A stretch of 64,000 bases of DNA. Source: Nocardioides nitrophenolicus (GTDB lineage: Bacteria; Actinomycetota; Actinomycetes; Propionibacteriales; Nocardioidaceae). The notes beneath the pieces were generated by a model. It was not told the DNA's origin. It did not search any database and saw nothing but the letters and a program-made list of their open reading frames with translations. Of this stretch, positions 18,036-26,350 are shown piece by piece. The position numbers and the translations under genes are program-made. The stretch spans positions 124,001-188,000 of the forward strand of contig NZ_JAFBBY010000001.1 in assembly GCF_016907515.1 (NCBI RefSeq). Reading direction: 5' to 3'. Within the stretch, counting starts at the first letter, position 1. The number at the start of each line of letters is the position of its first letter.

Positions 18036-18919
18036 GCGGCGTCGGCCCGGCGGGCCTGCTCGACGGCCGGGAGCACCCGGTTGGCGCCGTAGTTGAAGAT
18101 CCGCATGGCCACGGCGTAGCCGGGCGGGAAGTAGCGCTGCAGCCAGTGGGCCAGCCGGATGTCGGCGGAGGTGTAGACCCAGTAGCGGTTGCGCAGCGCT
18201 CCGCGCCAGATCGCCTCCGCCGCCTGCTCCGGCGAGACCGCGCGCTTCTGGAAGTGCCGGCGCGCGCGGACGAACGCCTTGCTCTGCTGGTCGATGCCGG
18301 CGATCCGGATCGTCTCGACCAGGCCGGTGTCGACACCACCGGGACACACCAGGCTGACGCCGATGCGGTGCCTGCGCAGGTCGTAGCGCAACACCTCGGA
18401 GACGCCGCGCAGCCCGAACTTCGTCGCGCTGTACGCCGCGTGCCACGGCATCGCGATGATCCCCGCCGCGGACGAGACGTTGACCAGCTGGCCGCCGCGC
18501 CGCGCGTCGATCATCGGCGGCACGAACTCCTCGATCACGTGGATCGGGCCCATCAGGTTGACGTCGACCAACCGCTGCCAGTGCTCCGGCTCCAGGCTGC
18601 GCACGGTCCCCCAGACGGCGATGCCCGCCACGTTGAGCACCACGTCCATCGCACCGGCGCGCTCGGTGACCAGCGCCGCGAGCCGGCGTACCTGGGCGTG
18701 GTCGGAGACGTCGGCGACCTCGGCGGTGCCGACCCGGCCACCCCGCGCCCGGATGCCGTCGGCGACGGCCGCCAACGCCTCGGGCTGGATGTCGGTCAGG
18801 TGCAGGACGGCGCCGCTGGCGGCCGCCTGCTCGGCCACCGCGCGACCGATGCCGCTGGCGGCGCCGGTGACCAGGACCTGCTTGCCGGCGAGATCACGCA
18901 CCGGGGCTCGGAACCACAT
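18032..18919 (-). CDS. Short-chain dehydrogenase/reductase
   Basis: 295 residues, classical SDR. Cofactor motif TGAASGIG near residue 19, NVAGIA, catalytic Ser in NVSSAAG and YSATK Tyr/Lys pair. The C-terminal part is longer than the minimal fold and resembles SDRs found beside sterol and lipid genes. It lies second in an operon behind a TetR regulator that probably controls it. Substrate not predictable. Confidence 0.85.
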   Translation of the reverse strand: MWFRAPVRDLAGKQVLVTGAASGIGRAVAEQAAASGAVLHLTDIQPEALAAVADGIRARGGRVGTAEVADVSDHAQVRRLAALVTERAGAMDVVLNVAGIAVWGTVRSLEPEHWQRLVDVNLMGPIHVIEEFVPPMIDARRGGQLVNVSSAAGIIAMPWHAAYSATKFGLRGVSEVLRYDLRRHRIGVSLVCPGGVDTGLVETIRIAGIDQQSKAFVRARRHFQKRAVSPEQAAEAIWRGALRNRYWVYTSADIRLAHWLQRYFPPGYAVAMRIFNYGANRVLPAVEQARRADAA

Positions 18920-18929
18920 GGACTTCTCC

Positions 18930-19526
18930 TCAGCTCGGGAACAGCGTCGCCGCCAGGGCGACGAGAGGGGGGTGCAGGTCGGCCAGCGCCTCGGGCTCGC
19001 CGAGGCCGATCCGCGCGGTGACCAGCTGGACCGTCGCGGCGAGCAGCGCCTCGCAGGCGAACCGCTCCTGCTCGGTGCGGGCGCCGACGACCTCCGCGAG
19101 GGTCGCGGCGGCCTCCTGCTGGACCGCCACCCGCCGGCGCATCGCCTCCGGGCCCGCGGCGTACACCTCGACCAGGAACAGCCGCGCCCGGTCGGGATCC
19201 TCGGCCAGGGCGCCCAGATAGCGGCCGAGCAGGACGCCGAACCGCTCCAGCGGGGTGCCGCTCGTCGTCAGCCCCGTCGCCAAGCCGGCCCGCAGCGCGT
19301 CGGTCGCCCAGTCGTACGCAGCGATGAAGCACTCCTGCTTGGAGCCGAAGTGCTGGTAGAAGGTCTCCCGCGAGACCCCCGCCCGCTTGATCACCTCCGC
19401 GACCGGCGTCGCGACATAGCCCCGCTCGGTCATCGCCGCCGCGAGCGCGTGGAACATCCGCTCGCGCTGGTCGGCGGCCACCTCGGCGCGGCTCAGGCCG
19501 TGTCGGCCGCGGGGCAGGGTCGCCAT
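18930..19526 (-). CDS. TetR/AcrR-family transcriptional regulator
   Basis: 198 residues. N-terminal helix-turn-helix (VAEVIKRAGVSRETFYQHFGSKQE) and a ligand-binding helical C-terminus. Start is ATG 19526; a longer open frame runs back through the hairpin repeats and lacks sensible composition, so it was rejected. A palindrome 16 bp upstream is the likely autoregulatory operator. It is the first gene of the TetR-SDR-CMD operon, only 10 bp before the SDR gene. Confidence 0.85.
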   Translation of the reverse strand: MATLPRGRHGLSRAEVAADQRERMFHALAAAMTERGYVATPVAEVIKRAGVSRETFYQHFGSKQECFIAAYDWATDALRAGLATGLTTSGTPLERFGVLLGRYLGALAEDPDRARLFLVEVYAAGPEAMRRRVAVQQEAAATLAEVVGARTEQERFACEALLAATVQLVTARIGLGEPEALADLHPPLVALAATLFPS

Positions 19527-19541
19527 GGTCCGGAGACTTCC

Positions 19542-19559
19542 ACGAACATCATTGTTCGT
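19542..19559 (-). promoter_or_regulatory. Palindromic operator of the TetR-SDR-CMD operon
   Basis: Bases 19542-19559 read ACGAACATCATTGTTCGT: perfect 7-bp arms (ACGAACA/TGTTCGT) with a 4-bp centre. It sits 16 bp before the TetR start codon, the usual place for TetR autorepression. The GAAC...GTTC spacing is six, so it is not an SOS box. Confidence 0.6.
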
Positions 19560-19566
19560 CAATGCT

Positions 19567-19719
19567 GTTTGGCTCGCTGCGCTCGCAGGTCGCGTGCGCT
19601 TTTGGCGCGTTGCCTTCCTCCGCTCCGCTCGCTGGCGCTCGCTGCGCTCCGTCCAGGCAACGCGGCGCGCGCGACGGGACACAGCCGGACGACCTTCGCA
19701 TGCGCACGACACTCGGCTG
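19567..19719 (+). repeat. Hairpin repeat element, copy 1
   Basis: A 153-bp unit with a perfect 10-bp stem CGCGTTGCCT/AGGCAACGCG (19606-19615 and 19655-19664) around a 39-base loop rich in GCTCGCTGCGCTC motifs. It is closely repeated 195 bp downstream. The 617-bp interval 19527-20143 contains no credible gene; besides the TetR operator it is made of these elements. Confidence 0.75.
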
Positions 19720-19761
19720 AACGACGGGGCTGACGCGCTACGCAACCGACTCACGGTGTTG

Positions 19762-19914
19762 GTTTGGCTCGCTGCGCTCGCAGGTCGCGCGCGCTCTTGA
19801 CGCGTTGCCTTCCTCCGCTCCGCTCGCTGGCGCTCGCTGCGCTCCGTCCAGGCAACGCGGCGCGCGCGACGAGACTCAGCTGAACGACCTTCGCATGCGC
19901 ACGACCTTCGGCTG
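19762..19914 (+). repeat. Hairpin repeat element, copy 2
   Basis: A direct copy of the preceding element with few changes. The stem is identical (19801-19810 and 19850-19859) and the downstream tail with CCTTCGCATGCGCACGAC is also shared. The upstream flank (ACTCACGGTGTTGG) is shared with copy 3 but not with copy 1. Confidence 0.75.
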
Positions 19915-19944
19915 CCCCATGCGGCCGAGCGGGGTTTCCGTCGG

Positions 19945-20085
19945 GCGCGCCGCGTGATCTGGACCGAGTGGAGCGAGCGACCGAGCGCCAGCGAGGAAGC
20001 GAGCGCAGCGAGGGAAGATCACGCGATAAGAGCGCGCCCGACATGCGAGAGCAGCGAGCCAAACAAACACCGTGAGTCCCTCACG
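19945..20085 (-). repeat. Hairpin repeat element, copy 3 (inverted, compensated stem)
   Basis: Read on the minus strand this matches copy 2 (flank GGACTCACGGTGTTTG, then TTTGGCTCGCTGC). Its stem is CGCGTGATCT/AGATCACGCG (19951-19960 and 20016-20025), differing from copies 1 and 2 at three base pairs, each changed on both sides so pairing is kept. The loop is longer, 55 bases. It lies between the 3' end of the phospholipase-D gene and the TetR promoter and might end transcription. Confidence 0.7.
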
Positions 20086-20143
20086 CAGCGCACCAACCCA
20101 GCGCGCACCCCCAGCGCCCACGCAAGCGTCTGGCAAACCCCCG

Positions 20144-21406
20144 CTACAACAGCGGCCTCAGCGGCGCGAGCACCGCTTCGGTGAACTTGCGGTGCACGTC
20201 GCGCGCCTCCCACTCACCACTGGTGAGCTCGAGGCAGTTGGACTGGTCGACCTCGAAGATCGCCTCCAGCTCGCGGGCGAAGGCCTCGTCGATGATCTCG
20301 ACGTTGATCTCGAAGTTGCCGGTCAGGCTGAGCCGGTCGATGTTGGCGGTGCCGACGGTGGCCCAGGTGCCGTCGACGGTGGCGGTCTTGGCGTGCACCA
20401 TGGCGTCGCGGTAGCGCAGGATCCGCACGCCCGCGTCGAGCAGCTGGGTGAAGTGACCGCGCGAGATCCAGTCGGCCACGATGTGGTTGGACTTGAGCGG
20501 CAGCAGCAGGCGTACGTCGACCCCGCGGCGCGCCGCCGCCTTGACCGCGTCGATGAAGTCCTCGTCGGGCAGGAAGTAGGCCTGGGTCATCCACACATTG
20601 CGGCTGGCCCGGTTGATCGCCTCGATGTACATCGCCCGGATCGGGAACATCCACAGTCGCGGCACGTTGCGCTGCACCCGGACCCGCGGCTCCCAGGTCG
20701 AGGCGGTCTCGAGCAGCAGTGGCCGCTCCGAGGAGCGCAGCCGGCGCCGCCGGTTGAGGTTCCAGAAGTCGGCGAACGCCCGCTTGAGGTCCCAGACCGC
20801 CGGACCGGTGATCCGCACGTGCGTGTCGCGCCACTCCGACTCGTAGGCCGAGCCGATGTTGTAGCCGCCCACGAAGCCGACGTTGTCGTCGACGACGAGG
20901 ATCTTGCGGTGGTCGCGTCCGTAGCGGCGCAGGTCGAAGAAGCGCCAGCCGGCGGGGTAGACCGGGTAGCGCAGCACCTTCACGCTCGGGGGGAAGCGCT
21001 GGAAGGCCGGCGAGACCACGAGGTTCGCGAAGCCGTCGTAGATGCAGTAGACGTCGACGCCGCGCTCGGCGGCGGCGATCAGCGCGCGCTTGAACCGCTC
21101 CCCCGTCGCGTCGCCCTTCCAGATGTAGGTCTCGAAGAGGATCTGGCGCTGGGCGCCCTCGATCGCGGCGAGCATGTCGTCGTACAGGTCTCGGCCGAAG
21201 GTGTACGTCGTGACGTCGCCGTCGCCGACCGCGACGGTGCGCGGCTCGGTGGTGGGGAACGGCTTGGGTCGCTTGCCGCGGCGCCGGTAGGAGTCGACCA
21301 GCGACATCGCGATGGCGACGACGAACGGCACGCCGACCAGGGTCAGCAGGACCCGGCGCAGCACGGTCCGCAGACCGGCCAGCGTGTCCCCGTCGTCGTT
21401 CGCCAC
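20144..21406 (-). CDS. Phospholipase D-family protein (cardiolipin synthase-like)
   Basis: About 420 residues: one N-terminal membrane helix, then two PLD domains with HKD motifs (HRKILVVDD with His near 166; HAKTATVDG with His near 338). YIWKGDATGERF and GGYNIGSAYESEWRDTHV are typical of cardiolipin synthases. GTG 21406 is used as the start; a TTG three codons earlier is possible. It begins about 30 bp after the last gene of the second mce operon on the same strand and is probably co-transcribed, linking lipid import with phospholipid remodelling. Confidence 0.85.
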   Translation of the reverse strand: MANDDGDTLAGLRTVLRRVLLTLVGVPFVVAIAMSLVDSYRRRGKRPKPFPTTEPRTVAVGDGDVTTYTFGRDLYDDMLAAIEGAQRQILFETYIWKGDATGERFKRALIAAAERGVDVYCIYDGFANLVVSPAFQRFPPSVKVLRYPVYPAGWRFFDLRRYGRDHRKILVVDDNVGFVGGYNIGSAYESEWRDTHVRITGPAVWDLKRAFADFWNLNRRRRLRSSERPLLLETASTWEPRVRVQRNVPRLWMFPIRAMYIEAINRASRNVWMTQAYFLPDEDFIDAVKAAARRGVDVRLLLPLKSNHIVADWISRGHFTQLLDAGVRILRYRDAMVHAKTATVDGTWATVGTANIDRLSLTGNFEINVEIIDEAFARELEAIFEVDQSNCLELTSGEWEARDVHRKFTEAVLAPLRPLL

Positions 21407-21436
21407 GCGGGTCAATCTAGTGCGTGGCCCGCGCGG

Positions 21437-21985
21437 CTACTGTGCACCCTCGCCGCTGTTGGTCCCACTGAGCAGGTCCAGCCTGTCGATCAGCCACTCA
21501 CCGGCGACCAGCTTCATGGTCATGCTGGTGCGCTGCTCCTCGATCTTGACGTCGGCGTTCTCGCCGTCGGTGATCGCCTGGTCGACGAACGCCAGGACCT
21601 CCACCTGGGTGTCGTCGACAACCCGACCGGCCGCGTCGACGACCTGGCCCTTGGCGGTGACCTTGCCCTCGACGATCGCCTTCTGCAGGTCGGCGACATT
21701 CGGCTCCAGCTTGGACTTCAGCTCGGCGTTGGCGATCTTGTCGACCCAGGCGAAGTCGTGCTCCCCGTCCTTCCAGGAGTACGACGTGATCTGCACCAGC
21801 AGCTGCTTGGCCGCCTCGAGCGCCGCCTGCTCGGCGTCATTGCGCGCGGTGAGCTCGTCGACCTTGGCCAGTGCGTCCTCGAGTGCCTTGTCGTCGGCGC
21901 CCGAGCCGCAGCCACCGGCCAGCAGCCCGACCGCGAGCAGCGCCGCGCACAGCAGCGCCAGCGGACCTCGCCGCACCCGGTTCAC
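21437..21985 (-). CDS. Mce-associated lipoprotein
   Basis: 182 residues. Signal peptide with lipobox LLAGGC (Cys26), a coiled helical stretch (ALEDALAKVDELTARNDAEQ) and a Mce-associated-type domain (SYSWKDGEHDFAWVDKIANA, later MTMKLVAGEWLIDRLDLL). The GTG start overlaps the mceF stop (GTGA). It takes the place held by the two membrane-anchored Mas genes in the first operon. Confidence 0.7.
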   Translation of the reverse strand: MNRVRRGPLALLCAALLAVGLLAGGCGSGADDKALEDALAKVDELTARNDAEQAALEAAKQLLVQITSYSWKDGEHDFAWVDKIANAELKSKLEPNVADLQKAIVEGKVTAKGQVVDAAGRVVDDTQVEVLAFVDQAITDGENADVKIEEQRTSMTMKLVAGEWLIDRLDLLSGTNSGEGAQ

Positions 21986-23070
21986 CGCACCGGTCCCGGC
22001 GCGTGGGCGGCACCGCGCTGGAGCGTCGCGAAGGAGGCCGCGCAGCGACCGTCCTTCTGCAGCGCCCGGCGCTCGGTGCGCTTCGGGTCGAGGCGGGTGG
22101 TGCCGTAGTCGCAGCGCGGGTCCATGTCGGGGATGAGCTCGATGCGCAGCTCGCCGTCGCGGACCTTGGAGAGCAGCGACTGCAGGCCGGGCGAGTAGTT
22201 CTGCAGCAGCGCGCGCAGGTGGGGCTCGTAGGAACGGAACACGTCAGTGAAGCTAACGCCCGTCGACAAGAACCCGGGCAGCACCTGGTTGGCGTCCTCG
22301 ACCAGCTTGATCAGCTCGTCGACCTGGCCGGGACCGCGCTTGAGCAGGTCGCGCAGCTCGGGGTCGTAGTTGCGCAGGAAGCGCGCGAACTGCTTGGCCG
22401 AGGTGGCGAGCCGGCGCAGCGAGTCGGCGTTGTCGGTCGCGATCGACAGCACGCTGCCGGAGTTGGAGATGATCCGGTCGGTCTCGGGCCACACCTCGTC
22501 GAGCGTCTGCAGGATGGCGGTGCCCTGGTCGAGGATCTGGCCGAGGTCGTCGCCGGTGCCCTTGAGGCCGGTGCTCAGCTCGCCGAGCACGATCCGCAGC
22601 TTCTTGTCGTCGATCTGGCGCAGCACGTTGTTGACGGCCACGACGGTCGAGCTCAGGCTCTTGGGCAGGTCGGTCGACTCGGCGGGGACCACGTCGCCGG
22701 AGGCGAGATAGGGCCCCTTCACCTGCTTCGGCTGGAAGTCGAGGTACTGCTCGCCGACGGGCGAGAGGCTGCGCACCCGGGCGAGCGAGTCCTTCGGGAT
22801 CTCGGTGCCCGAGGTGATCCGGATGGTCGCCTCGACGCCCTGGGCGGTCGGCAGGATCTTGCTGACCTTGCCGACCTTGATGCCGCGATAGGTGACCACC
22901 GAGCCCTCGAACAGCCCGCCTGTCTGGGCCAGCTCGACCTTCACCTCGACCGGCCGCGAGGTCAGCGGCTGGTCGAGCACCGCCGCGAAGATGTAGGCGG
23001 TCGTCACGATGAGCACGACGATGATGCCGGCGAGGCTCAGGTAGAGCTTGTTGCCCAGCAGCTTCAGCAT
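21982..23070 (-). CDS. mceF: Mce family protein MceF (second mce operon)
   Basis: 362 residues with N-terminal membrane helix (LSLAGIIVVLIVTTAYIFA), Mce domain (VEVKVELAQTGGLFEGSVVT, YRGIKVGKV), LSPVGEQYLDFQP as in the MceF of the first operon, and helical tail. ATG 23070 starts one base after the mceE stop. Confidence 0.85.
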   Translation of the reverse strand: MLKLLGNKLYLSLAGIIVVLIVTTAYIFAAVLDQPLTSRPVEVKVELAQTGGLFEGSVVTYRGIKVGKVSKILPTAQGVEATIRITSGTEIPKDSLARVRSLSPVGEQYLDFQPKQVKGPYLASGDVVPAESTDLPKSLSSTVVAVNNVLRQIDDKKLRIVLGELSTGLKGTGDDLGQILDQGTAILQTLDEVWPETDRIISNSGSVLSIATDNADSLRRLATSAKQFARFLRNYDPELRDLLKRGPGQVDELIKLVEDANQVLPGFLSTGVSFTDVFRSYEPHLRALLQNYSPGLQSLLSKVRDGELRIELIPDMDPRCDYGTTRLDPKRTERRALQKDGRCAASFATLQRGAAHAPGPVR

Positions 23071-23071
23071 C

Positions 23072-24316
23072 TCAGGCCCCCCGCCCGAACAGGTTCCCGA
23101 GCAGACCACCGAGTCCGAGCGGGTCGGTGCTGGTGGCGCCGGTGCCGCCGGTGCCGCCGGGTGACCCGGTGGCCGGCGTACCGCCGCCCTTGGCGCCGGA
23201 CTTGGCTCCGCCGGTCTTGTTGCCGCCGAGCAGCGGCAGGTTCGGCAGCAGGTCGTCGAGCCCGATCAGCCCGAGCAGGCCGGTGACCACGCCGTTGACG
23301 GTGCCGTTCAGCAGCCCGTTGACGTTGAGGTTGTCGACGTGGAGCTCGAGCGCGATGTTGAGGTAGTCGGTCCCGATCACCGCGTCGGCCGAGCCGGACG
23401 CCTTGATCACGGCCTGCAGGGACCTCTCGAAGGTGCCGTTGTTGGCGGCGAACTCGGCGAGCACCGGCTCGAGCTCGCTGAGCATGGTGAGCAGCTGGGT
23501 CCGGGTCTTGGTGACGGTGTCGTTGGCCGCGCCGCTGAACTTCTCGACCTCGGCGAGCAGCTCGGTGAACGCCGGCGTCTTCTCGCGGAGCACCTCGGCC
23601 GCCGGACGGATGTCCTTCAGGGCCCGGTTGATCGTCTTCTTGCGCCCGTTGAGCGTGGTCGACAGCGAGTTCATCGAGGTCAGCACGCTGTCGATGGCCT
23701 GCGTGGTCGAGTTGGCCTGGGTGAGGAACACCGATGCCTTGTCGAGGAGTGCGCGATAGTCGGCCTCGTTGCCGTTGAGGGCGGTGTTGAGCTCCTCGGT
23801 GACGGTCTGCAGCTGGTCGAGACCACCGCCGTTGATGAGCAGCGAGGCCTGGGCCAGCGCGTCCTCGACCGAGGGCGCGGTGGTGGTGCTCTCCCGGGTC
23901 AGGACGGCCTGGTCGGCCAGCACGGTGCCGCTCGCCGGGTTGGTGACGTCGACGAAGAGCTCGCCGAGCGGCGTGGTGTAGCGCAGCCGGGCCTGGGCCC
24001 CCTCGCGCACCTCGGCGTCCTTCTTCACCGTGAGCGTCGCGCTGGCGGTGAAGTCGGCCGCCTCGATCGACTTGACCTTGCCCATGTCGACGCCGTTGAC
24101 CTTGACCGGCGCGCCCACGGCCAGGTTGAGCGCGTCGTCGAACTGGGCCTTGATCTCGATGGTGTCGCCCGAGACCCCCGTCCCGGGGATCGGCAGGTCG
24201 CGCATGGTGGTGCTGCACGCCGACATCACGCCGAGCGCCAGGGCCAGCAGCGCCACCAGGGCGCCGCGCAGCGCCAGGGTGCGGCCTGTCCTCGCCGTCG
24301 TCCTCATCGCGGTCAT
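23072..24316 (-). CDS. mceE: Mce family lipoprotein MceE (second mce operon)
   Basis: 414 residues. Signal peptide with lipobox MSAC (Cys34), Mce domain (IEIKAQFDDALNLAVGAPVK, NGVDMGKV), helical region and a low-complexity Gly/Ala/Thr tail (GGTPATGSPGGTGGTGATST) followed by LGLGGLLGNLFGRG. An internal ATG three codons in is possible. Together with the preceding MceD lipoprotein this operon encodes two adjacent lipid-anchored subunits. Confidence 0.85.
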   Translation of the reverse strand: MTAMRTTARTGRTLALRGALVALLALALGVMSACSTTMRDLPIPGTGVSGDTIEIKAQFDDALNLAVGAPVKVNGVDMGKVKSIEAADFTASATLTVKKDAEVREGAQARLRYTTPLGELFVDVTNPASGTVLADQAVLTRESTTTAPSVEDALAQASLLINGGGLDQLQTVTEELNTALNGNEADYRALLDKASVFLTQANSTTQAIDSVLTSMNSLSTTLNGRKKTINRALKDIRPAAEVLREKTPAFTELLAEVEKFSGAANDTVTKTRTQLLTMLSELEPVLAEFAANNGTFERSLQAVIKASGSADAVIGTDYLNIALELHVDNLNVNGLLNGTVNGVVTGLLGLIGLDDLLPNLPLLGGNKTGGAKSGAKGGGTPATGSPGGTGGTGATSTDPLGLGGLLGNLFGRGA

Positions 24317-24323
24317 CGCTCCC

Positions 24324-25370
24324 TCACGCTCCCGGCTGCGTGCCGTTGATGATGCTGCACAGCGGGCCGAGCAGGCCCTTGCACAGCGTCTGCAGGACGC
24401 CGCCGAGCGGGTCGAGGATCAGCGGGTCGATCCGGACCGGGAGCCGGTCGCCCTGGATCAGCTGCAGGTTCTGCAGCGCCAGCGGCATCACCCGCAGGAT
24501 CTCGGCGAGCTGGTCCTGCTTGGTCAGCAGCGTCTTCATCAGCGTGGTCGAGCCGTCGAGGCTGTCCACGATCGACTGGCGGTTGTCGACCGCGAACTTC
24601 GCGACCGTGGTCACCGCCTCGTCGAGCGAGCGCAGCGCCTGCTGGAAGTTGCCCCGCTCGTCGGCGAGCAGCTGGGAGGCCTGCGAGACCTGCTGGATGA
24701 AGGTACGTGCGGTGTCCTCGTTGGCCGAGATCGTCGTCAGCAGTACGTCGAGCGACTTCAGCGTGGCCGCGATGTCCTCGCGGTGCGTGGCGATGCCGTC
24801 GATGCCGTTGGCCAGCGAGTGGATGGTCTGGTTCAGCAGCGGGCCGCGCCCCTGCAGGGCCTGGGTGCCGGCGTCGATGAACCGCTGCACGGCCTTGGTC
24901 GTCTCGGCGTTGCCGCCGATGCCGGTGGCGAAGTCGTTGAGCGACTCCAGCACCTGGTCGAAGTCGACCGGGGTCTGGGTCTTGTCGAGGGCGATGGTCG
25001 CGTTGTCGGCGATCTTCTGGTCGCCCTGGTGGAACACGGGCGTCAGCTCGACGTAGCGGTCGGTCGCGACCGAGCGGGCGACCACGACCGCACCGGCGTC
25101 GGCCGGTACGGGCTGGTCGGAGTCGACCTCCATGGTGACCAGGACCTTGTCGCCCTTCGGCTCGATCGAGGTGACCGAGCCGACGGTGACGCCGAGCACC
25201 CCGACGTCGTTGCCGACGAACAGGCCCGCGGAGTCGGCGAAGTAGGCCTTGACGGTGATCGTGTCCGATCCCCCGACGACGCCGCAGCCGGTGGTGAGCA
25301 GGACCGCGAGAGCGGCGAGGGCCGCGCCCGCGGCGCGCACGACGCGCCTGGTGTCGAGTGCCGCGGTCAT
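24324..25370 (-). CDS. mceD: Mce family lipoprotein MceD (second mce operon)
   Basis: 348 residues. Signal peptide with lipobox LLTTGC (Cys29), Mce domain (ITVKAYFADSAGLFVGNDVG, LGVTVGSV) and a helical tail. ATG 25370 shares one base with the mceC stop; a GTG one codon earlier is an alternative. Lipoprotein status is unusual for the fourth Mce position compared with the first operon. Confidence 0.85.
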   Translation of the reverse strand: MTAALDTRRVVRAAGAALAALAVLLTTGCGVVGGSDTITVKAYFADSAGLFVGNDVGVLGVTVGSVTSIEPKGDKVLVTMEVDSDQPVPADAGAVVVARSVATDRYVELTPVFHQGDQKIADNATIALDKTQTPVDFDQVLESLNDFATGIGGNAETTKAVQRFIDAGTQALQGRGPLLNQTIHSLANGIDGIATHREDIAATLKSLDVLLTTISANEDTARTFIQQVSQASQLLADERGNFQQALRSLDEAVTTVAKFAVDNRQSIVDSLDGSTTLMKTLLTKQDQLAEILRVMPLALQNLQLIQGDRLPVRIDPLILDPLGGVLQTLCKGLLGPLCSIINGTQPGA

Positions 25371-26350
25371 CACTGGCACGTCCCTTCCAGCTTGCAGGTG
25401 GTGTCGTCGGCCGGGATCGCCGGCGGCTTGACGTAGAGCGGGAGGTAGGGGCCGCTGCCGGTCGCGTTGGCGACGTACCGGATCGCGGGCGCCATGTTCT
25501 CCAGGAGGTTGGTGAGCTGCTTGTCCTGGCTGTTGAGCGTGTCGAGGACGGCCTTGACGTCCTTGAGGGCCGGCTTCAGCTTGCCGTTGGTCGACTTGAC
25601 GATCGCGGTGAGCGCCTTGGACAGGTCGGTCGTCTCGACGAGCAGCCGGTGGATCGCCTCGCGGCGGGCGGTGATCTCGCTGACGACCAGGTTGGTCTGC
25701 TTCATCAGCCCGACGATGTCCTGGCTGCTGGCCGAGAGCTGGTCGGTGACCTTGCGGGTCGAGGCGAGCAGGTCGCCGACCTGGTCGGACCGCTTGGACA
25801 CCACCTCGGAGAGGCGGGCGACGCCCTCCAGCGCCGGGCCGATCTCGTCCTGGCTCGCGCCCAGGGTGCCGGCCATCGCGGTCAGCGCCTTGGCGAGCAG
25901 CTCCGGGTCGAGCTCGTCGAGGGCGTCGGTGCCCTTCTCGATGACGTCCTGGAGGTTGTAGGGCACCGAGGTCCGGTCGAGCGGGATCTGGCCGCCGGCC
26001 AGGCTGCCCGTCCCGTTGGGGTCGACCTCGAGGTAGTGGGTGCCGAGCAGGGTCGCCACCTTGACCGTCGCGGTGGACCGGTCGCCGAGCCCGATGTCGG
26101 AGTCGAGGGCGAAGGTCACCAGGACGTGGTCGTCCTGGATCTCGATGCCGGTGACCTTGCCGGAGATGACGCCGTGGACCTGGACGTCCTCGCCCTTGCG
26201 CAGGCCGGCGGTGTGCTCGAGCAGCGCGGTGTACTTCTTGGTGCCGAAGGTGCTGACGCTGAGGAAGATGACCAGGCCGGCCACCAGGCCGATGACCACC
26301 AGGGTCACCATGCCGACGCGCAGCGGGTTGCGCTCGTTCATCGGCTTCAT
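25370..26350 (-). CDS. mceC: Mce family protein MceC (second mce operon)
   Basis: 326 residues, N-terminal membrane helix (VGMVTLVVIGLVAGLVIFLS), Mce domain (KKYTALLEHTAGLRKGEDVQ, VHGVISGKV), then amphipathic helices and a C-terminal Cys pair. The ATG at 26350 overlaps the mceB stop (ATGA), which favours it over the GTG two codons earlier. Confidence 0.85.
   Translation of the reverse strand: MKPMNERNPLRVGMVTLVVIGLVAGLVIFLSVSTFGTKKYTALLEHTAGLRKGEDVQVHGVISGKVTGIEIQDDHVLVTFALDSDIGLGDRSTATVKVATLLGTHYLEVDPNGTGSLAGGQIPLDRTSVPYNLQDVIEKGTDALDELDPELLAKALTAMAGTLGASQDEIGPALEGVARLSEVVSKRSDQVGDLLASTRKVTDQLSASSQDIVGLMKQTNLVVSEITARREAIHRLLVETTDLSKALTAIVKSTNGKLKPALKDVKAVLDTLNSQDKQLTNLLENMAPAIRYVANATGSGPYLPLYVKPPAIPADDTTCKLEGTCQ

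Noticed and set aside
19567..20085. CRISPR array or tandem transposon ends
   Set aside because: Only three copies, one inverted, with no regular spacers and no cas or transposase gene nearby.
19560..20140. Short open frames in both strands of the repeat region
   Set aside because: They read through hairpin repeats, lack ribosome-binding sites and have low-complexity Arg/Ser composition.
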